From NCBI RefSeq assembly GCF_009827055.1, contig NZ_WUMK01000010.1, forward strand, positions 124,001 to 188,000: a stretch of DNA of 64,000 bases, written 5' to 3'. Under the pieces are notes generated by a model. The model had not been told where the DNA came from and ran no database searches. It worked only from the letters and a program-made list of their open reading frames with translations. The translations under genes were made by a program, and so were the position numbers. This DNA comes from Shinella kummerowiae (lineage in GTDB: Bacteria > Pseudomonadota > Alphaproteobacteria > Rhizobiales > Rhizobiaceae). Shown piece after piece: positions 1 through 8,040 of this stretch. The first letter of the stretch is position 1. Each line of letters opens with the position of its first letter.

Positions 1-106
1 AAACGCGCAGCCCCTGTCTTCTCGGAAGGTCATTCCGAGCGCATAATCTTCACCCTGCCTGGCCTAATCTTGCGGCGCCAGCTCTCTGCCGAAATTTCAA
101 CGCCGT

Positions 107-159
107 GTTCAAACGCGCATGTGACCTTTGGAAATAGGTAGACCGTTGCGCGTTCGAAC
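107..159. terminator. Imperfect hairpin downstream of the ThDP enzyme gene
   Basis: Arms at 107-119 and 147-159 are complementary at 12 of 13 positions (GTTCAAACGCGCA against TGCGCGTTCGAAC) with a 27-base loop. It lies 18 bases past the stop of the minus-strand ThDP gene, so it may end that eight-gene operon. There is no T-run, so a classical intrinsic terminator is doubtful. The nonamer AAACGCGCA also occurs at 1-9. Confidence 0.3.
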
Positions 160-176
160 CTCTCGACCACCCGCCA

Positions 177-1805
177 CTAAGGCTTGGCAGTTGACGTGGT
201 CTCGCCCGTCGCCAAGAAGGGCGCATTTTCGCGCAAGTGGATGACAGTCGGGCCGCCCGCGCCGAAGGCGGTTTTGACCGCAGCTTCCAGCTCCTCGAAA
301 CTTTCCGGTTCGGCGGTCCGGCAGCCATAGGCTTCGGCGAGCTTGACGAAATCCGGATTGTGCTGATTGACGCCGATTGTCGGGATGTCGCGAACGATCA
401 TGCCGTCGCGGATCTGGGCGAGGCTGTCATTATTCCAGAGGATGATGGCGAGCGGCAGCTTGTTTTCGACCGCGGTGCCGAGTTCCTGGAGGGTGAACTG
501 GAAGCCGCCGTCGCCGACGATGACGGCGACCGGCGTTTCGGGGCTTGCGATCTTGCCGCCGATCGCCGCCGGCAGGGCGTAGCCCAGCGTGCCGAAGCCG
601 GCCGGGAAATGCCAGGTGCGTGGCAGGGCGCTGCGGAAAAAGGCATAGCCGGTATAAGCGAGCTGAGTCATGTCGGTGTAGATGACGCCGTCGTCGGGGA
701 TGGCATTGCGCAGGCTGTCGAGTACGCGGACATGTTTTTGTTCAAGCGGCGTCAGGCCGTCGCGCTCGGTGGCGCGCAGTTCGGCAATGGCGTTGCTGTC
801 CTTGAAGCCTTTCGCCGGCGAGACCCTTTCGGTGATCGCTGCCACGGCCAGTTTCGCATCCGCCTCCATGGCGACGTCCACATCATAGTCGCGCACCAGC
901 GTCGCGGGGTCGATGTCGATGCGGATGAGCCTGCCGACCATCGGCAGCGGTCCGTCAAGCCAGATGTCGGGTTCGGCAAGCTCGGTTCCGATGAGCAGCA
1001 CCGCATCGGCATCGCGCACGAAGGCCTGGGTGGCGCCGCGATCCGCCGTCACCTCCAGGGCGAGCGGGTGGTCGTCCGGCAGGATGCCCTTGGCGGCGAT
1101 GGTCGGCACCACTGCTGCGCCGATCTTTTCCGCCAGCGCCCTGACCTCGGTCGCTGCCGAAACCGCGCCGCCGCCGGCAAGGATCACCGGGCGTTTCGCC
1201 GCGTTGAGGATCGCGGCGGCCGTCTCGACCTGTGTGGCATCGGGCGCGCGGCGGCGCGCTGTGGTGCGTCGGCTTGCCGGCCTGTCGTCGGGCGCCTTGA
1301 ACACGTCGAGCGGGATCGAGACATGCACCGGGCGCGGGCGGCCGCTTTCGAACAGCGCGAAGGCACGGGCGATATATTCGCGCACCTGCTCTGGATTGGT
1401 GGCTGTTTCCGAGAAGGCGGTGAGGGGACGGGTGACAGCGGACTGGTCGGTGATCTCGTGCAGCGTGCCGCGGCCCATGCCGAGATCCTTGTTCGCCGCG
1501 ACGGAGGTGATGACCAGCATAGGCACGCTGTCGGAATAGGCCTGGCCGATGGGGGTGGCGGCATTGGTGACGCCGGGTCCGGAAATCAGCACGCAGACGC
1601 CCGGCTTGCCCGACATGCGGGCATAGCCGTCGGCCATGAAGCCGGCGCCCTGTTCATGGCGCACGCCGATATGGCGGATGCCGGCGGCATCCATGCCGCG
1701 ATAGGCTTCGAGTGTGTGCACGCCGGGCATGCCGAAGACGGTGTCGACGCCATAGGCCTTCAGGATCTGCATCAGGCGGCTGCCGCAGGAAATGGTCTCG
1801 TTCAT
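177..1805 (-). CDS. ThDP-dependent decarboxylase/acetolactate synthase-like enzyme (AruI-like)
   Basis: The 542-residue protein has the three-domain layout of the acetolactate synthase/benzoylformate decarboxylase family. An N-terminal pyrimidine-binding domain carries the catalytic glutamate in RHEQGAGFMADGYAR, a central Rossmann domain contains ILAGGGAVSA, and a C-terminal ThDP/Mg site reads GDGGFQFTLQEL followed by WNND. The overall pattern best recalls 5-guanidino-2-oxopentanoate decarboxylase (AruI), which decarboxylates a 2-oxo acid from arginine transamination. It is the last gene of the operon, 27 bp after the aldolase gene, behind a polyamine-type importer. That context fits a guanidino or amino 2-oxo acid substrate, but this is inference; another 2-oxo acid decarboxylase or carboligase is possible. 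Confidence 0.85.
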   Translation of the reverse strand: MNETISCGSRLMQILKAYGVDTVFGMPGVHTLEAYRGMDAAGIRHIGVRHEQGAGFMADGYARMSGKPGVCVLISGPGVTNAATPIGQAYSDSVPMLVITSVAANKDLGMGRGTLHEITDQSAVTRPLTAFSETATNPEQVREYIARAFALFESGRPRPVHVSIPLDVFKAPDDRPASRRTTARRRAPDATQVETAAAILNAAKRPVILAGGGAVSAATEVRALAEKIGAAVVPTIAAKGILPDDHPLALEVTADRGATQAFVRDADAVLLIGTELAEPDIWLDGPLPMVGRLIRIDIDPATLVRDYDVDVAMEADAKLAVAAITERVSPAKGFKDSNAIAELRATERDGLTPLEQKHVRVLDSLRNAIPDDGVIYTDMTQLAYTGYAFFRSALPRTWHFPAGFGTLGYALPAAIGGKIASPETPVAVIVGDGGFQFTLQELGTAVENKLPLAIILWNNDSLAQIRDGMIVRDIPTIGVNQHNPDFVKLAEAYGCRTAEPESFEELEAAVKTAFGAGGPTVIHLRENAPFLATGETTSTAKP

Positions 1806-1832
1806 AATGGAATCCGTTCGGGAAAATGGTTT

Positions 1833-2555
1833 TCAGGGTTTTGCTGCGTCTTCGAGGCCGGTCCAGATGGAGCCGTATTCGTCGGCCACCACCATCAGGC
1901 TTGCGCCGAGTTCCTGGGCGAAGGCGCGCTCGGAGCGCGACCATGCGGGCATGATCCACGGCTTGCCGGCCTTTCGCGCGGCCTCGGCGATCTTGCGGAG
2001 GTCAGCCTTGTCGGCATCCGTGTTGCGATAGGCGCCGCGACCGGAATCAAGCGAAAGATCGCTCGGTCCCACGAACAGGCCGTCGACGGTGGGGAGCGCG
2101 AGGATTGCCTCGACATCCTTGAGAGCGGCAGCGGATTCGATCATCGGATAGCAACGCGTCTTGGCGTTTTCGGTGTCGTAGTAATCCGGCTTCACGCCCC
2201 CGTAGCGGGCCGGCCGCGTGCCGGAGAAGCTGCGTGTACCGAGGGTTGGATACTTGGCCGAAGCGGTCACCCGGCGGGCGTGCTCGACATCGCCGATATG
2301 GGGAATGATGACACTGTCGGCGCCCATGTCGAGCGCCTGCTGGATCGGGATCGCCTCCGGTCCAAGCACCTTGGCATGCATGGTCATGCCGAGCGCCTTG
2401 CCAAGCGCCAGGATGCGGTCAAGCGCTTCGAGGTCGAACAGGCCATGCTCGATGTCGAGGACGATGTGGCGGTAGCCGATGTCGTGGGCGATTTCGATCA
2501 TCGCCTGGTGCGGGGTCGAGAGCCAGACGGCAAGGTTGTCGAGCGCGTTAGCCAT
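1833..2555 (-). CDS. HpcH/HpaI aldolase family protein
   Basis: The 240-residue TIM-barrel class II pyruvate aldolase has the expected marks: an LDIEHGLFD segment with the conserved His, GADSVIIPHI, the metal-ligand Glu in YPMIESA, and the metal-ligand Asp in DGLFVGPSDLSLD. Family members reversibly cleave 4-hydroxy-2-oxo acids to pyruvate plus an aldehyde. I chose ATG at 2555, which overlaps the stop of the upstream RraA-like gene by 8 bp; an in-frame ATG at 2567 would add four residues. Lying between an RraA-family gene and a 2-oxo acid decarboxylase suggests the three act on consecutive oxo-acid intermediates. The aldehyde partner cannot be read from sequence. Confidence 0.85.
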   Translation of the reverse strand: MANALDNLAVWLSTPHQAMIEIAHDIGYRHIVLDIEHGLFDLEALDRILALGKALGMTMHAKVLGPEAIPIQQALDMGADSVIIPHIGDVEHARRVTASAKYPTLGTRSFSGTRPARYGGVKPDYYDTENAKTRCYPMIESAAALKDVEAILALPTVDGLFVGPSDLSLDSGRGAYRNTDADKADLRKIAEAARKAGKPWIMPAWSRSERAFAQELGASLMVVADEYGSIWTGLEDAAKP

Positions 2556-3243
2556 GGGCGGTGCCATCCTTCTTCTGCCGGTCGGCGATCATGCCGGCAA
2601 TATCGACCAGTTCTTGCAACGTGCCGCCGGCATTGATGCGCGCCACCCAGCTTCCCTCGTCTTCCTGGTCCGCCAGCGCGATATCGGCAATGCCCGCGAC
2701 CTCTGCCGGCGGCAGCACGAGGATGCCGCAGTCGTCGGCAAGGATCGCGTCGCCCGGATTGACGGTGACACCGCCGCAGGAGACGGGAATGTTGTAGCCG
2801 CCGCCGAGATTGAGCAGCTTGGTGGTGATCGGCGAGACGCCACGCGCCCAGGTCGGCACGCCGGCCTCGCGGATTGCGGCCGGGTCGGTGATCATGCCGT
2901 CGATGATGACGGCAGCAAGCCTGCGCTCCTTGGCGACAGCAGCCATGAAGCCGCCCCAGGCGGCGTGGCGCTCGTCGCCCGCCCGGTCGATCACGAGGAC
3001 ATCGCCGGGCCGCACCCGGTCCATCGCGTGGTAGAGCAGGGTGGAATCGGGGCCAGGGATCGAGACGGTCTGCGCGGTGCCCGCCACCCTCACGCCATCG
3101 ATCAGCGGGCGCAGGTCATTGCGCATGAAACGATCATGCAGGTAGTGGCCGACGGTCGCGGCTTCGACGCGGGCAAAGCGCGCCATGAGACCGGCATCGA
3201 GTTGCGGCGCGGGATCGGCGATCCGGTAGGATTTGATCGACAT
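2548..3243 (-). CDS. RraA-like protein (HMG/oxoadipate aldolase fold), variant metal motif
   Basis: The 231-residue protein is of the RraA/4-carboxy-4-hydroxy-2-oxoadipate aldolase family, shown by PGDVLVIDRAGDERHAAWGG and the DGxxxD segment DGMITD. Characterised aldolases carry DGxxRD, where Asp binds Mg and Arg holds the substrate carboxylate; here the Arg position reads Thr. The second RraA-like protein in this window (56376-57068) keeps DGYCRD. Members act as oxaloacetate decarboxylases or aldolases, or inhibit RNase E. It starts 14 bp after the ABC ATPase gene, so it is cotranscribed. The loss of Arg leaves catalysis uncertain. Confidence 0.75.
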   Translation of the reverse strand: MSIKSYRIADPAPQLDAGLMARFARVEAATVGHYLHDRFMRNDLRPLIDGVRVAGTAQTVSIPGPDSTLLYHAMDRVRPGDVLVIDRAGDERHAAWGGFMAAVAKERRLAAVIIDGMITDPAAIREAGVPTWARGVSPITTKLLNLGGGYNIPVSCGGVTVNPGDAILADDCGILVLPPAEVAGIADIALADQEDEGSWVARINAGGTLQELVDIAGMIADRQKKDGTAHG

Positions 3244-3257
3244 GATGAAGGGGCATC

Positions 3258-4367
3258 CTATTGCGTGAGAAGTCTGATCGCGGAGGGCGCGCAGGCGAGA
3301 ATGCCTGGTGCTCCGGGTTTCGGGATTGGTTGGTCGCCGCCGTTGCGCACACGGGCGGTGATACGGCTGCCATCGGCAAGCGCCAGGCCATAGACGGTGT
3401 CGGTACCGATGTAGACGGCGTCGATGATTGTGCCGGGAAAACGCACCGACCCGCCGGCGTCGCCCTCAACGAAATGCAGCGCCTCCGGGCGGATGGCGAG
3501 CGTGCAGGGGTCGCCGGGCTGCAATGGCAAGTCGCAGGGAAAATCGATCCGGCTACCGGCGGCGTCAAAAGTGAACCGGTCGCCGGTGCGGCCGGCAATG
3601 CGGGCCTCGATGAGGTTCATGTCGCCGATGAAGCCGGCGGTGAAGCGGTTGGCCGGGCGCTCGTAAAGATCGACCGGGCCAGCGACCTGCTGGACGACGC
3701 CGTTGTTCATCACCGCGATGCGGTCCGACATGGTCAGCGCTTCTTCCTGGTCGTGGGTGACGAAGATGAAGGTGATGCCGAGACGGCGCTGCATCTCCTT
3801 CACCTCCATCTGCATTTCGCGTCGCAACTTCAGATCGAGCGCACCAAAGGGCTCGTCTAGCAGCAGAACAGACGGCCGATTGATCAGCGCACGGACGAGT
3901 GCGATGCGCTGCTGCTGGCCGCCGGACAGCGCGGAAGGTTTTCGATCGATGGCGTGCGCCATATGCACGCTTTCGAGCGCGGCCTTCACCCGCTCGCGAA
4001 TCTCATCCTTCGCAACGCCTTTGACCGAGAGGCCGAAACCGACATTCTCGCCGACATTGAGGTGCGGAAACAGCGCGTAGCTCTGGAACACGGTGTTGAC
4101 GTTGCGCTGGTGGGCCGGCACGCCGGTCACCTCCTTGCCGTCAAGCAGCAGGCGACCGGAGGTCGGCTCCTCGAAACCGGCGATCATGCGCAACGTCGTC
4201 GTCTTGCCGCAGCCGGACGGGCCAAGGAAGGTGAAGAACTCGCCCGCCTTTATGGTGAGGTTCAGCCGGTCGATGGCGGCATACGCACCGAAGGCCTTGC
4301 GGATATCGATCAGTTCGATGGCGACACGGCTTGCGCCGGCCGGCTCTGTCATGATGTCAGGCGGCAT
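3258..4367 (-). CDS. ABC transporter ATPase, PotA-like (polyamine/Fe type)
   Basis: The 369-residue ATPase has Walker A GPSGCGKTT, Q-loop FQSYALFPH, signature LSGGQQQR, Walker B LLLDEPFGALD and the H-loop His in THDQEEALT, then a C-terminal TOBE-type domain. This is the layout of PotA and related ATPases of polyamine, iron and opine importers. The frame is open to 4466, inside the binding-protein gene, but the protein proper begins at ATG 4367 or 4352; neither has a strong ribosome site. It should energise the permeases encoded upstream in the operon (5499-7144). Confidence 0.9.
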   Translation of the reverse strand: MPPDIMTEPAGASRVAIELIDIRKAFGAYAAIDRLNLTIKAGEFFTFLGPSGCGKTTTLRMIAGFEEPTSGRLLLDGKEVTGVPAHQRNVNTVFQSYALFPHLNVGENVGFGLSVKGVAKDEIRERVKAALESVHMAHAIDRKPSALSGGQQQRIALVRALINRPSVLLLDEPFGALDLKLRREMQMEVKEMQRRLGITFIFVTHDQEEALTMSDRIAVMNNGVVQQVAGPVDLYERPANRFTAGFIGDMNLIEARIAGRTGDRFTFDAAGSRIDFPCDLPLQPGDPCTLAIRPEALHFVEGDAGGSVRFPGTIIDAVYIGTDTVYGLALADGSRITARVRNGGDQPIPKPGAPGILACAPSAIRLLTQ

Positions 4368-4438
4368 ATCATCTGTAACTCGGTGAGGAAGGGAAGGGCA
4401 GCCGGAGACTTGCGCCCGGCCGCCGATGATCCGGCGCG

Positions 4439-5467
4439 TTACTGCGCGGTCTTCACCTTGGTCCATCCGTCCTGGTAGAGCTTGGTGGCGTCACCGACAT
4501 CCAGGATGAAGTCCGCCTTCATCAGCTTGTCTTCCGGCGGATAGATCGCGGCATTCTCCGCCACATCCTTCGGCAACATCGCCTTGGCCTTGTCGACCAC
4601 CGTCGCCGATTTCGACAGGTTGGCCGCCTTTGCAGCGACTTCGGGCCGCATGATGTAGTCGATGAACTTGTAGGCTTCTTCGACATTCTTCGCGGAGGTG
4701 GGAATGGCGAAACCGTCGATCCACATCGAGCCGCCTTCATCCGGAATGACGTACTTCACCTTCGGATTGGTCGCGGTAACCTGGGCAATCGAGCCGTTCC
4801 AGCCCTGCACGACGCAGGCCTCGCCCGACGCGAGCAGGTCGCCGTAGTTCGTGCTGTTGTAGCCGCCAAGCACCTTCTTCTGCTCGATCAGCGACTGGGT
4901 CGCCTTCTCGATTTCCTCCGGCTTGGTGGTGCCGGCGTCGAAGCCGTTGACCTGAAGCCCCGCAATGTAAGCCGCCAGCATATTGTCGAGCATGTAGATG
5001 CGGCCCTCGTACTGCGGGTCCCACAGCGCCTTCCAGCTCGTCGGCGGTGTTTTTACGCAGTCCTCGTTATAGGCAAAACCGGTGGTGCCCCAGATATAGG
5101 GCACGGACCATTTCTGGCCGGGATCGTAGGAGACCTCCTTGAAGGGCGCGCCGAGATTGCCGATGTTCGGGATCTTGGCGTGGTCCAGCTCCTGCAGCAA
5201 ACCCTGTTTTGCGAGCACCTGCACGGTGTACTGGCTGGGCTCGATGAGGTCGTAGCCGCTGGCGCCGGCTGACAGCTTCGCCATCATCGTCTCGTTGGAA
5301 TCATAGGTGTCGAAGGTCACGGTGATGCCGGTTTCTTTCGAAAAGTCGTCGACGATCTCCTGCGGTACTTCGCCGGACCAGGCATAGATATTGAGTTCGG
5401 CGGCCGATGCTGCCGATGTCAAAGCAAGCAGGCTGGCGGATGTAAGGAGGATTCTCCAGTTGTTCAT
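4439..5467 (-). CDS. Periplasmic binding protein, PotD/PotF family
   Basis: The 342-residue protein has a Sec signal peptide (MNNWRILLTSASLLALTSAASA) and then ELNIYAWSGEVPQEIVDDF, the typical start of spermidine/putrescine-binding proteins (LNIYNWSDYI...). Length and the MADFILDVG-like C-terminal part match the PotD/PotF family. It would capture a polyamine, amino acid or opine-like ligand in the periplasm for the adjacent permeases. Family members in rhizobia bind many different amines and opines, so the ligand is open; the downstream AruI-like enzyme hints at an amine or guanidino compound. Confidence 0.9.
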   Translation of the reverse strand: MNNWRILLTSASLLALTSAASAAELNIYAWSGEVPQEIVDDFSKETGITVTFDTYDSNETMMAKLSAGASGYDLIEPSQYTVQVLAKQGLLQELDHAKIPNIGNLGAPFKEVSYDPGQKWSVPYIWGTTGFAYNEDCVKTPPTSWKALWDPQYEGRIYMLDNMLAAYIAGLQVNGFDAGTTKPEEIEKATQSLIEQKKVLGGYNSTNYGDLLASGEACVVQGWNGSIAQVTATNPKVKYVIPDEGGSMWIDGFAIPTSAKNVEEAYKFIDYIMRPEVAAKAANLSKSATVVDKAKAMLPKDVAENAAIYPPEDKLMKADFILDVGDATKLYQDGWTKVKTAQ

Positions 5468-5498
5468 TGTTGTATTCCCCTTTTCTTGGTTGGTGGTC

Positions 5499-6287
5499 TT
5501 ATGATGGTTTGCGCATCGTCCTGAGATAGCGCCCCATGACGACCATGATGACGAGGACGTTGACGGCGATCAGCATCGCGCCGAGCGCATTGATCTTCGG
5601 CGTCAGGCCGGTCTTCAGGGTGGCGTAGATCTGGATCGGCAGCGGCGTGGTACCGACACCTGACACGAACGTTGAGATGACGAAATTGTCGAAGGAGATC
5701 ACCGCGCAGAGCAGGAAGGCCGAGAGAATGGCAGGCGCCAGCAGTGGCAGCGTCACGCGCAGGAACGCCTGCTTGCCATTGGCGCCGAGATCGGCCGCCG
5801 CCTCGTCGAGGCGCGGATCGAGGCCGGAGGCGGCGGCCCGCACGATGAGGAAGCTGAACGGGATCGACACGAGCACATGGCCGGCAATCAGCGTGCCGTA
5901 GCCGAGCGGAATGCCGGTCCAGACGGTGGCGACGAGCAGGCCGACGGCGAGCACGATTTCCGGCAGCACGAGCGGTGCGATCATCAGCGTCGAAAACAGG
6001 TTTTTTCCAGCGAACGGGCGCTTGACCACGGCAAGGGCCGCACTGGTGCCGATGGCGGTGGCGAGCGCCGCCGCGGCGACAGCGACGATGACGCTGACCT
6101 TCAGGCCAGCACGGAGTCCGCGATCACCGAGCGCTTCGGCGAACCAGGCGAGCGAAAAGCCTTCCCAGACAACGGTTGTCCGGCCGGCATTGAAAGCGTA
6201 GACCACCAGCACCACCAGCGGTGCGAAGAGGAAGACATAGCCGATGAGCGTTGCCGCGGGAACGTAGAGACCGATGAACTTCTTCAT
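5499..6287 (-). CDS. ABC transporter permease, PotC-like
   Basis: The 262-residue inner-membrane protein has about six hydrophobic segments and the EAA loop seen as LDEAAADLGANGKQAF...LPLLAPAILSA, which docks the ATPase. It starts with ATG at 6287, overlapping the stop of the upstream permease gene by four bases (ATGA), so the two subunits are probably translationally coupled and form the heterodimeric channel. It is 31 bp from the binding-protein gene. PotC-type subunits are usually 260-270 residues, which agrees. Confidence 0.9.
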   Translation of the reverse strand: MKKFIGLYVPAATLIGYVFLFAPLVVLVVYAFNAGRTTVVWEGFSLAWFAEALGDRGLRAGLKVSVIVAVAAAALATAIGTSAALAVVKRPFAGKNLFSTLMIAPLVLPEIVLAVGLLVATVWTGIPLGYGTLIAGHVLVSIPFSFLIVRAAASGLDPRLDEAAADLGANGKQAFLRVTLPLLAPAILSAFLLCAVISFDNFVISTFVSGVGTTPLPIQIYATLKTGLTPKINALGAMLIAVNVLVIMVVMGRYLRTMRKPS

Positions 6288-7144
6288 GCCCGTGCCTCCT
6301 CGACCGAGCGCAGCACGCGCATGTAGCCGACGATGATCACGGACGAGATCGCCAGCAGCACCACGGAAACGGCGGCTCCCAGCGGCATGTTGCGGAAATC
6401 GAGGAAGAGCTGGACGATCAGGTTGCCGAGAATGATGCTCTTGCCGCCGCCGAGCAGGACCGGAATGGCATAGACGCCCATGGCCGGCACAAAGACGAAG
6501 AGGATCGCCGCCATGACACCGGGTAGCGACAGCGGGAACGTCACCCGCCAGAAGGATTGCAGTGGCGTGGCGCCGAGATCATCGGCCGCTTCGAGAAGCC
6601 GCTTGTCGAGCCCGTTCAATGCAGCGTGGATCGGCAGTACGGTCGTCGGCAGGAAGGCGTAGAGCATGCCGACCAGCACGGCCGGATAGGTGCCGATCAT
6701 GCGGACCGGTTGCTCGATGAAGCCAAGGCCGACGAGTGCGCTGTTCATCGTGCCATTGCGGCCGAGCAGCACCATCCAGGCCGACATGCGCACGATGAAA
6801 TCGATCCAGAACGGAATGAGGAGAAGGGCCAGCAGCAGCCCGGCGTAGCGCCCGGCGCGCAGTGCAATGAAATAGGCGATCGGATAGCCGACGAGCAGGC
6901 AGACGAGGGTGGAGACGGCCGCGAGTTGGAGTGAATTGAGGAAGATCGGCAGGTAGATCGCCTGGAAGAGCTCCTGGTAGCTTGCCAGTGTGAAGCCGAA
7001 TTTCGCGCCGCCATAGGTATCCTGCTCGGCGAAGGAAAAGGCGATGACGATCAAGATCGGGATGACCAAAAGAAGGATTGCGCTGAGGAGGGACGGGGCG
7101 AGAAGGGCCAGTGTCAGAAGGTTGCCTCGGCGCGCGGCGATCAT
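6284..7144 (-). CDS. ABC transporter permease, PotB-like
   Basis: This is a 286-residue membrane protein with an N-terminal hydrophobic segment (LLTLALLAPSLLSAILLLVIPI), about six membrane spans and an EAA loop (LLEAADDLGATPLQSF...FPLSLPGVM). It pairs with the PotC-like subunit. Its start overlaps the stop of the GntR regulator gene by four bases (ATGA at 7141-7144), so the regulator is made from the same transcript as the transporter it presumably controls. Confidence 0.9.
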   Translation of the reverse strand: MIAARRGNLLTLALLAPSLLSAILLLVIPILIVIAFSFAEQDTYGGAKFGFTLASYQELFQAIYLPIFLNSLQLAAVSTLVCLLVGYPIAYFIALRAGRYAGLLLALLLIPFWIDFIVRMSAWMVLLGRNGTMNSALVGLGFIEQPVRMIGTYPAVLVGMLYAFLPTTVLPIHAALNGLDKRLLEAADDLGATPLQSFWRVTFPLSLPGVMAAILFVFVPAMGVYAIPVLLGGGKSIILGNLIVQLFLDFRNMPLGAAVSVVLLAISSVIIVGYMRVLRSVEEARA

Positions 7145-7836
7145 TTCCGGACCTCCATACGGACCTGCCGGGACGAGGATTCGACCGGCCGGATAAGGTT
7201 GGTGGCACTGACGGAAAGATGCGCCCGCATCGCCGCCTCGGCGCGTTCGGGATCCCTGTCGGCGAGTGCCTCATGGATCACGACCATGTCCTGCAAGTCT
7301 TCGAACAGCAGCGCCACGGGCATGCGGGAGACATAGAGGCTGCGGACCGAAAGCGCATAGAGGCGGGTCAGAGCCTGCATGAGATAGGCATTTCCCGACG
7401 CTTCGGCGATCAGCCTGTGCATCTCCTCGTCGATGCCGAGGTGCCATTCGATCTCCATGCGCTTGGCTTCGACACCGGCGCGCGCCTCCTTGATCAGGGC
7501 AGCGAGAGAATCGAGCTGTGTATCGCTAATGCGCGTAGCAGCGAGCCGCGTCGCCCAGAGCTCGGCTTGAAGGCGAAATTCCTGGAGCTGGAAGAAGTCG
7601 GTGGCCGAGGTTGAGGACACGAAATAGCCGCGCTGCGGAACCGCGAGCAGCAGATCTTCCTGGGCCAGCCGTTGCAGTGCCTCACGCAGCGGCGTGCGGC
7701 CGACAGCCAGCCGCTCCATGCATTCCTTCTCGTCGATCGGCGATCCCGGCAGCAGCTCCGCCTTGATAATGGCAGTGCGCAGCCCGTGGTAGGCGACATC
7801 GCTCAAGCGCATTTTCGTGTTCGACGGCAGGGGCAC
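7141..7836 (-). CDS. GntR family regulator with FCD domain
   Basis: The 231-residue protein has an N-terminal winged helix (DVAYHGLRTAIIKAELLPGS, then RTPLREALQRLAQEDLL) and a C-terminal all-helical FCD ligand domain with its metal-site histidines (EIEWHLGIDEEMHRL and VVIHEALADRD). I prefer the GTG start at 7836: a GGAG lies 9 bases upstream (7846-7849), better than TTG at 7851 or ATG at 7812. It is the first gene of the operon that continues into potBCDA-like, RraA, aldolase and ThDP genes, so it is likely an autoregulated repressor released by a pathway acid. A promoter and AT palindrome lie just upstream. Confidence 0.88.
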   Translation of the reverse strand: MPLPSNTKMRLSDVAYHGLRTAIIKAELLPGSPIDEKECMERLAVGRTPLREALQRLAQEDLLLAVPQRGYFVSSTSATDFFQLQEFRLQAELWATRLAATRISDTQLDSLAALIKEARAGVEAKRMEIEWHLGIDEEMHRLIAEASGNAYLMQALTRLYALSVRSLYVSRMPVALLFEDLQDMVVIHEALADRDPERAEAAMRAHLSVSATNLIRPVESSSRQVRMEVRK

Positions 7837-7849
7837 GGTCTGATACTCC

Positions 7850-7863
7850 AAAAATATATTTTT
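7850..7863. promoter_or_regulatory. Perfect 14-bp AT palindrome at the GntR operon start
   Basis: The sequence AAAAATATATTTTT reads identically on both strands. It sits between the putative -10 box (7864-7869) and the ribosome site (7846-7849) of the GntR gene, so it covers the expected transcription start. That is a typical place for an autorepressor operator. It stands out as pure A/T in GC-rich DNA. Binding by the adjacent GntR protein is an inference. Confidence 0.4.
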
Positions 7864-7891
7864 AAGATATCGTCGGAATATTTGTTGTCAA
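7864..7891 (-). promoter_or_regulatory. Sigma70-type promoter of the GntR-pot operon
   Basis: On the minus strand a perfect -35 TTGACA (7886-7891) is followed after 16 bases by TATCTT (7864-7869, four of six to TATAAT). The palindrome at 7850-7863 follows directly. This is the only good -35/-10 pair seen upstream of the GntR start. Confidence 0.5.
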
Positions 7892-7976
7892 TCGCTTCTG
7901 CGGCAGGCGGCGCAGTGAGAGGTGACAACCGAGAACGAGCCCTATCCGTCACATCCGCTCAATGTTTTTCGCATCT

Positions 7977-8004
7977 TTACTAAACCGTCCAGACGGTATA
8001 GTAA
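7977..8004. promoter_or_regulatory. TetR-type operator palindrome over the promoter of the CUT1 operon
   Basis: A 28-bp inverted repeat with core ACCGTC-CA-GACGGT extends to TTACTAAACCGTC on one side and GACGGTATAGTAA on the other, with a single mismatched pair. The length and dyad are typical of TetR-family operators. TATAGT (7997-8002) inside the right arm could be the -10 box, with TTTACT (7976-7981) as a weak -35. A TetR gene lies near the end of this operon (15863-16429), so it is the natural candidate to bind here. Confidence 0.6.
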
Positions 8005-8040
8005 TTTGCTTGTGCTTAACGCGTTCTGGGAGGAAACACG

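Noticed and set aside
237-2636. 799-codon open frame on the plus strand
   Set aside because: It runs opposite the ThDP and aldolase genes. Its product is rich in Arg, Gly and His with no domain, as expected from an antisense frame in GC-rich DNA.
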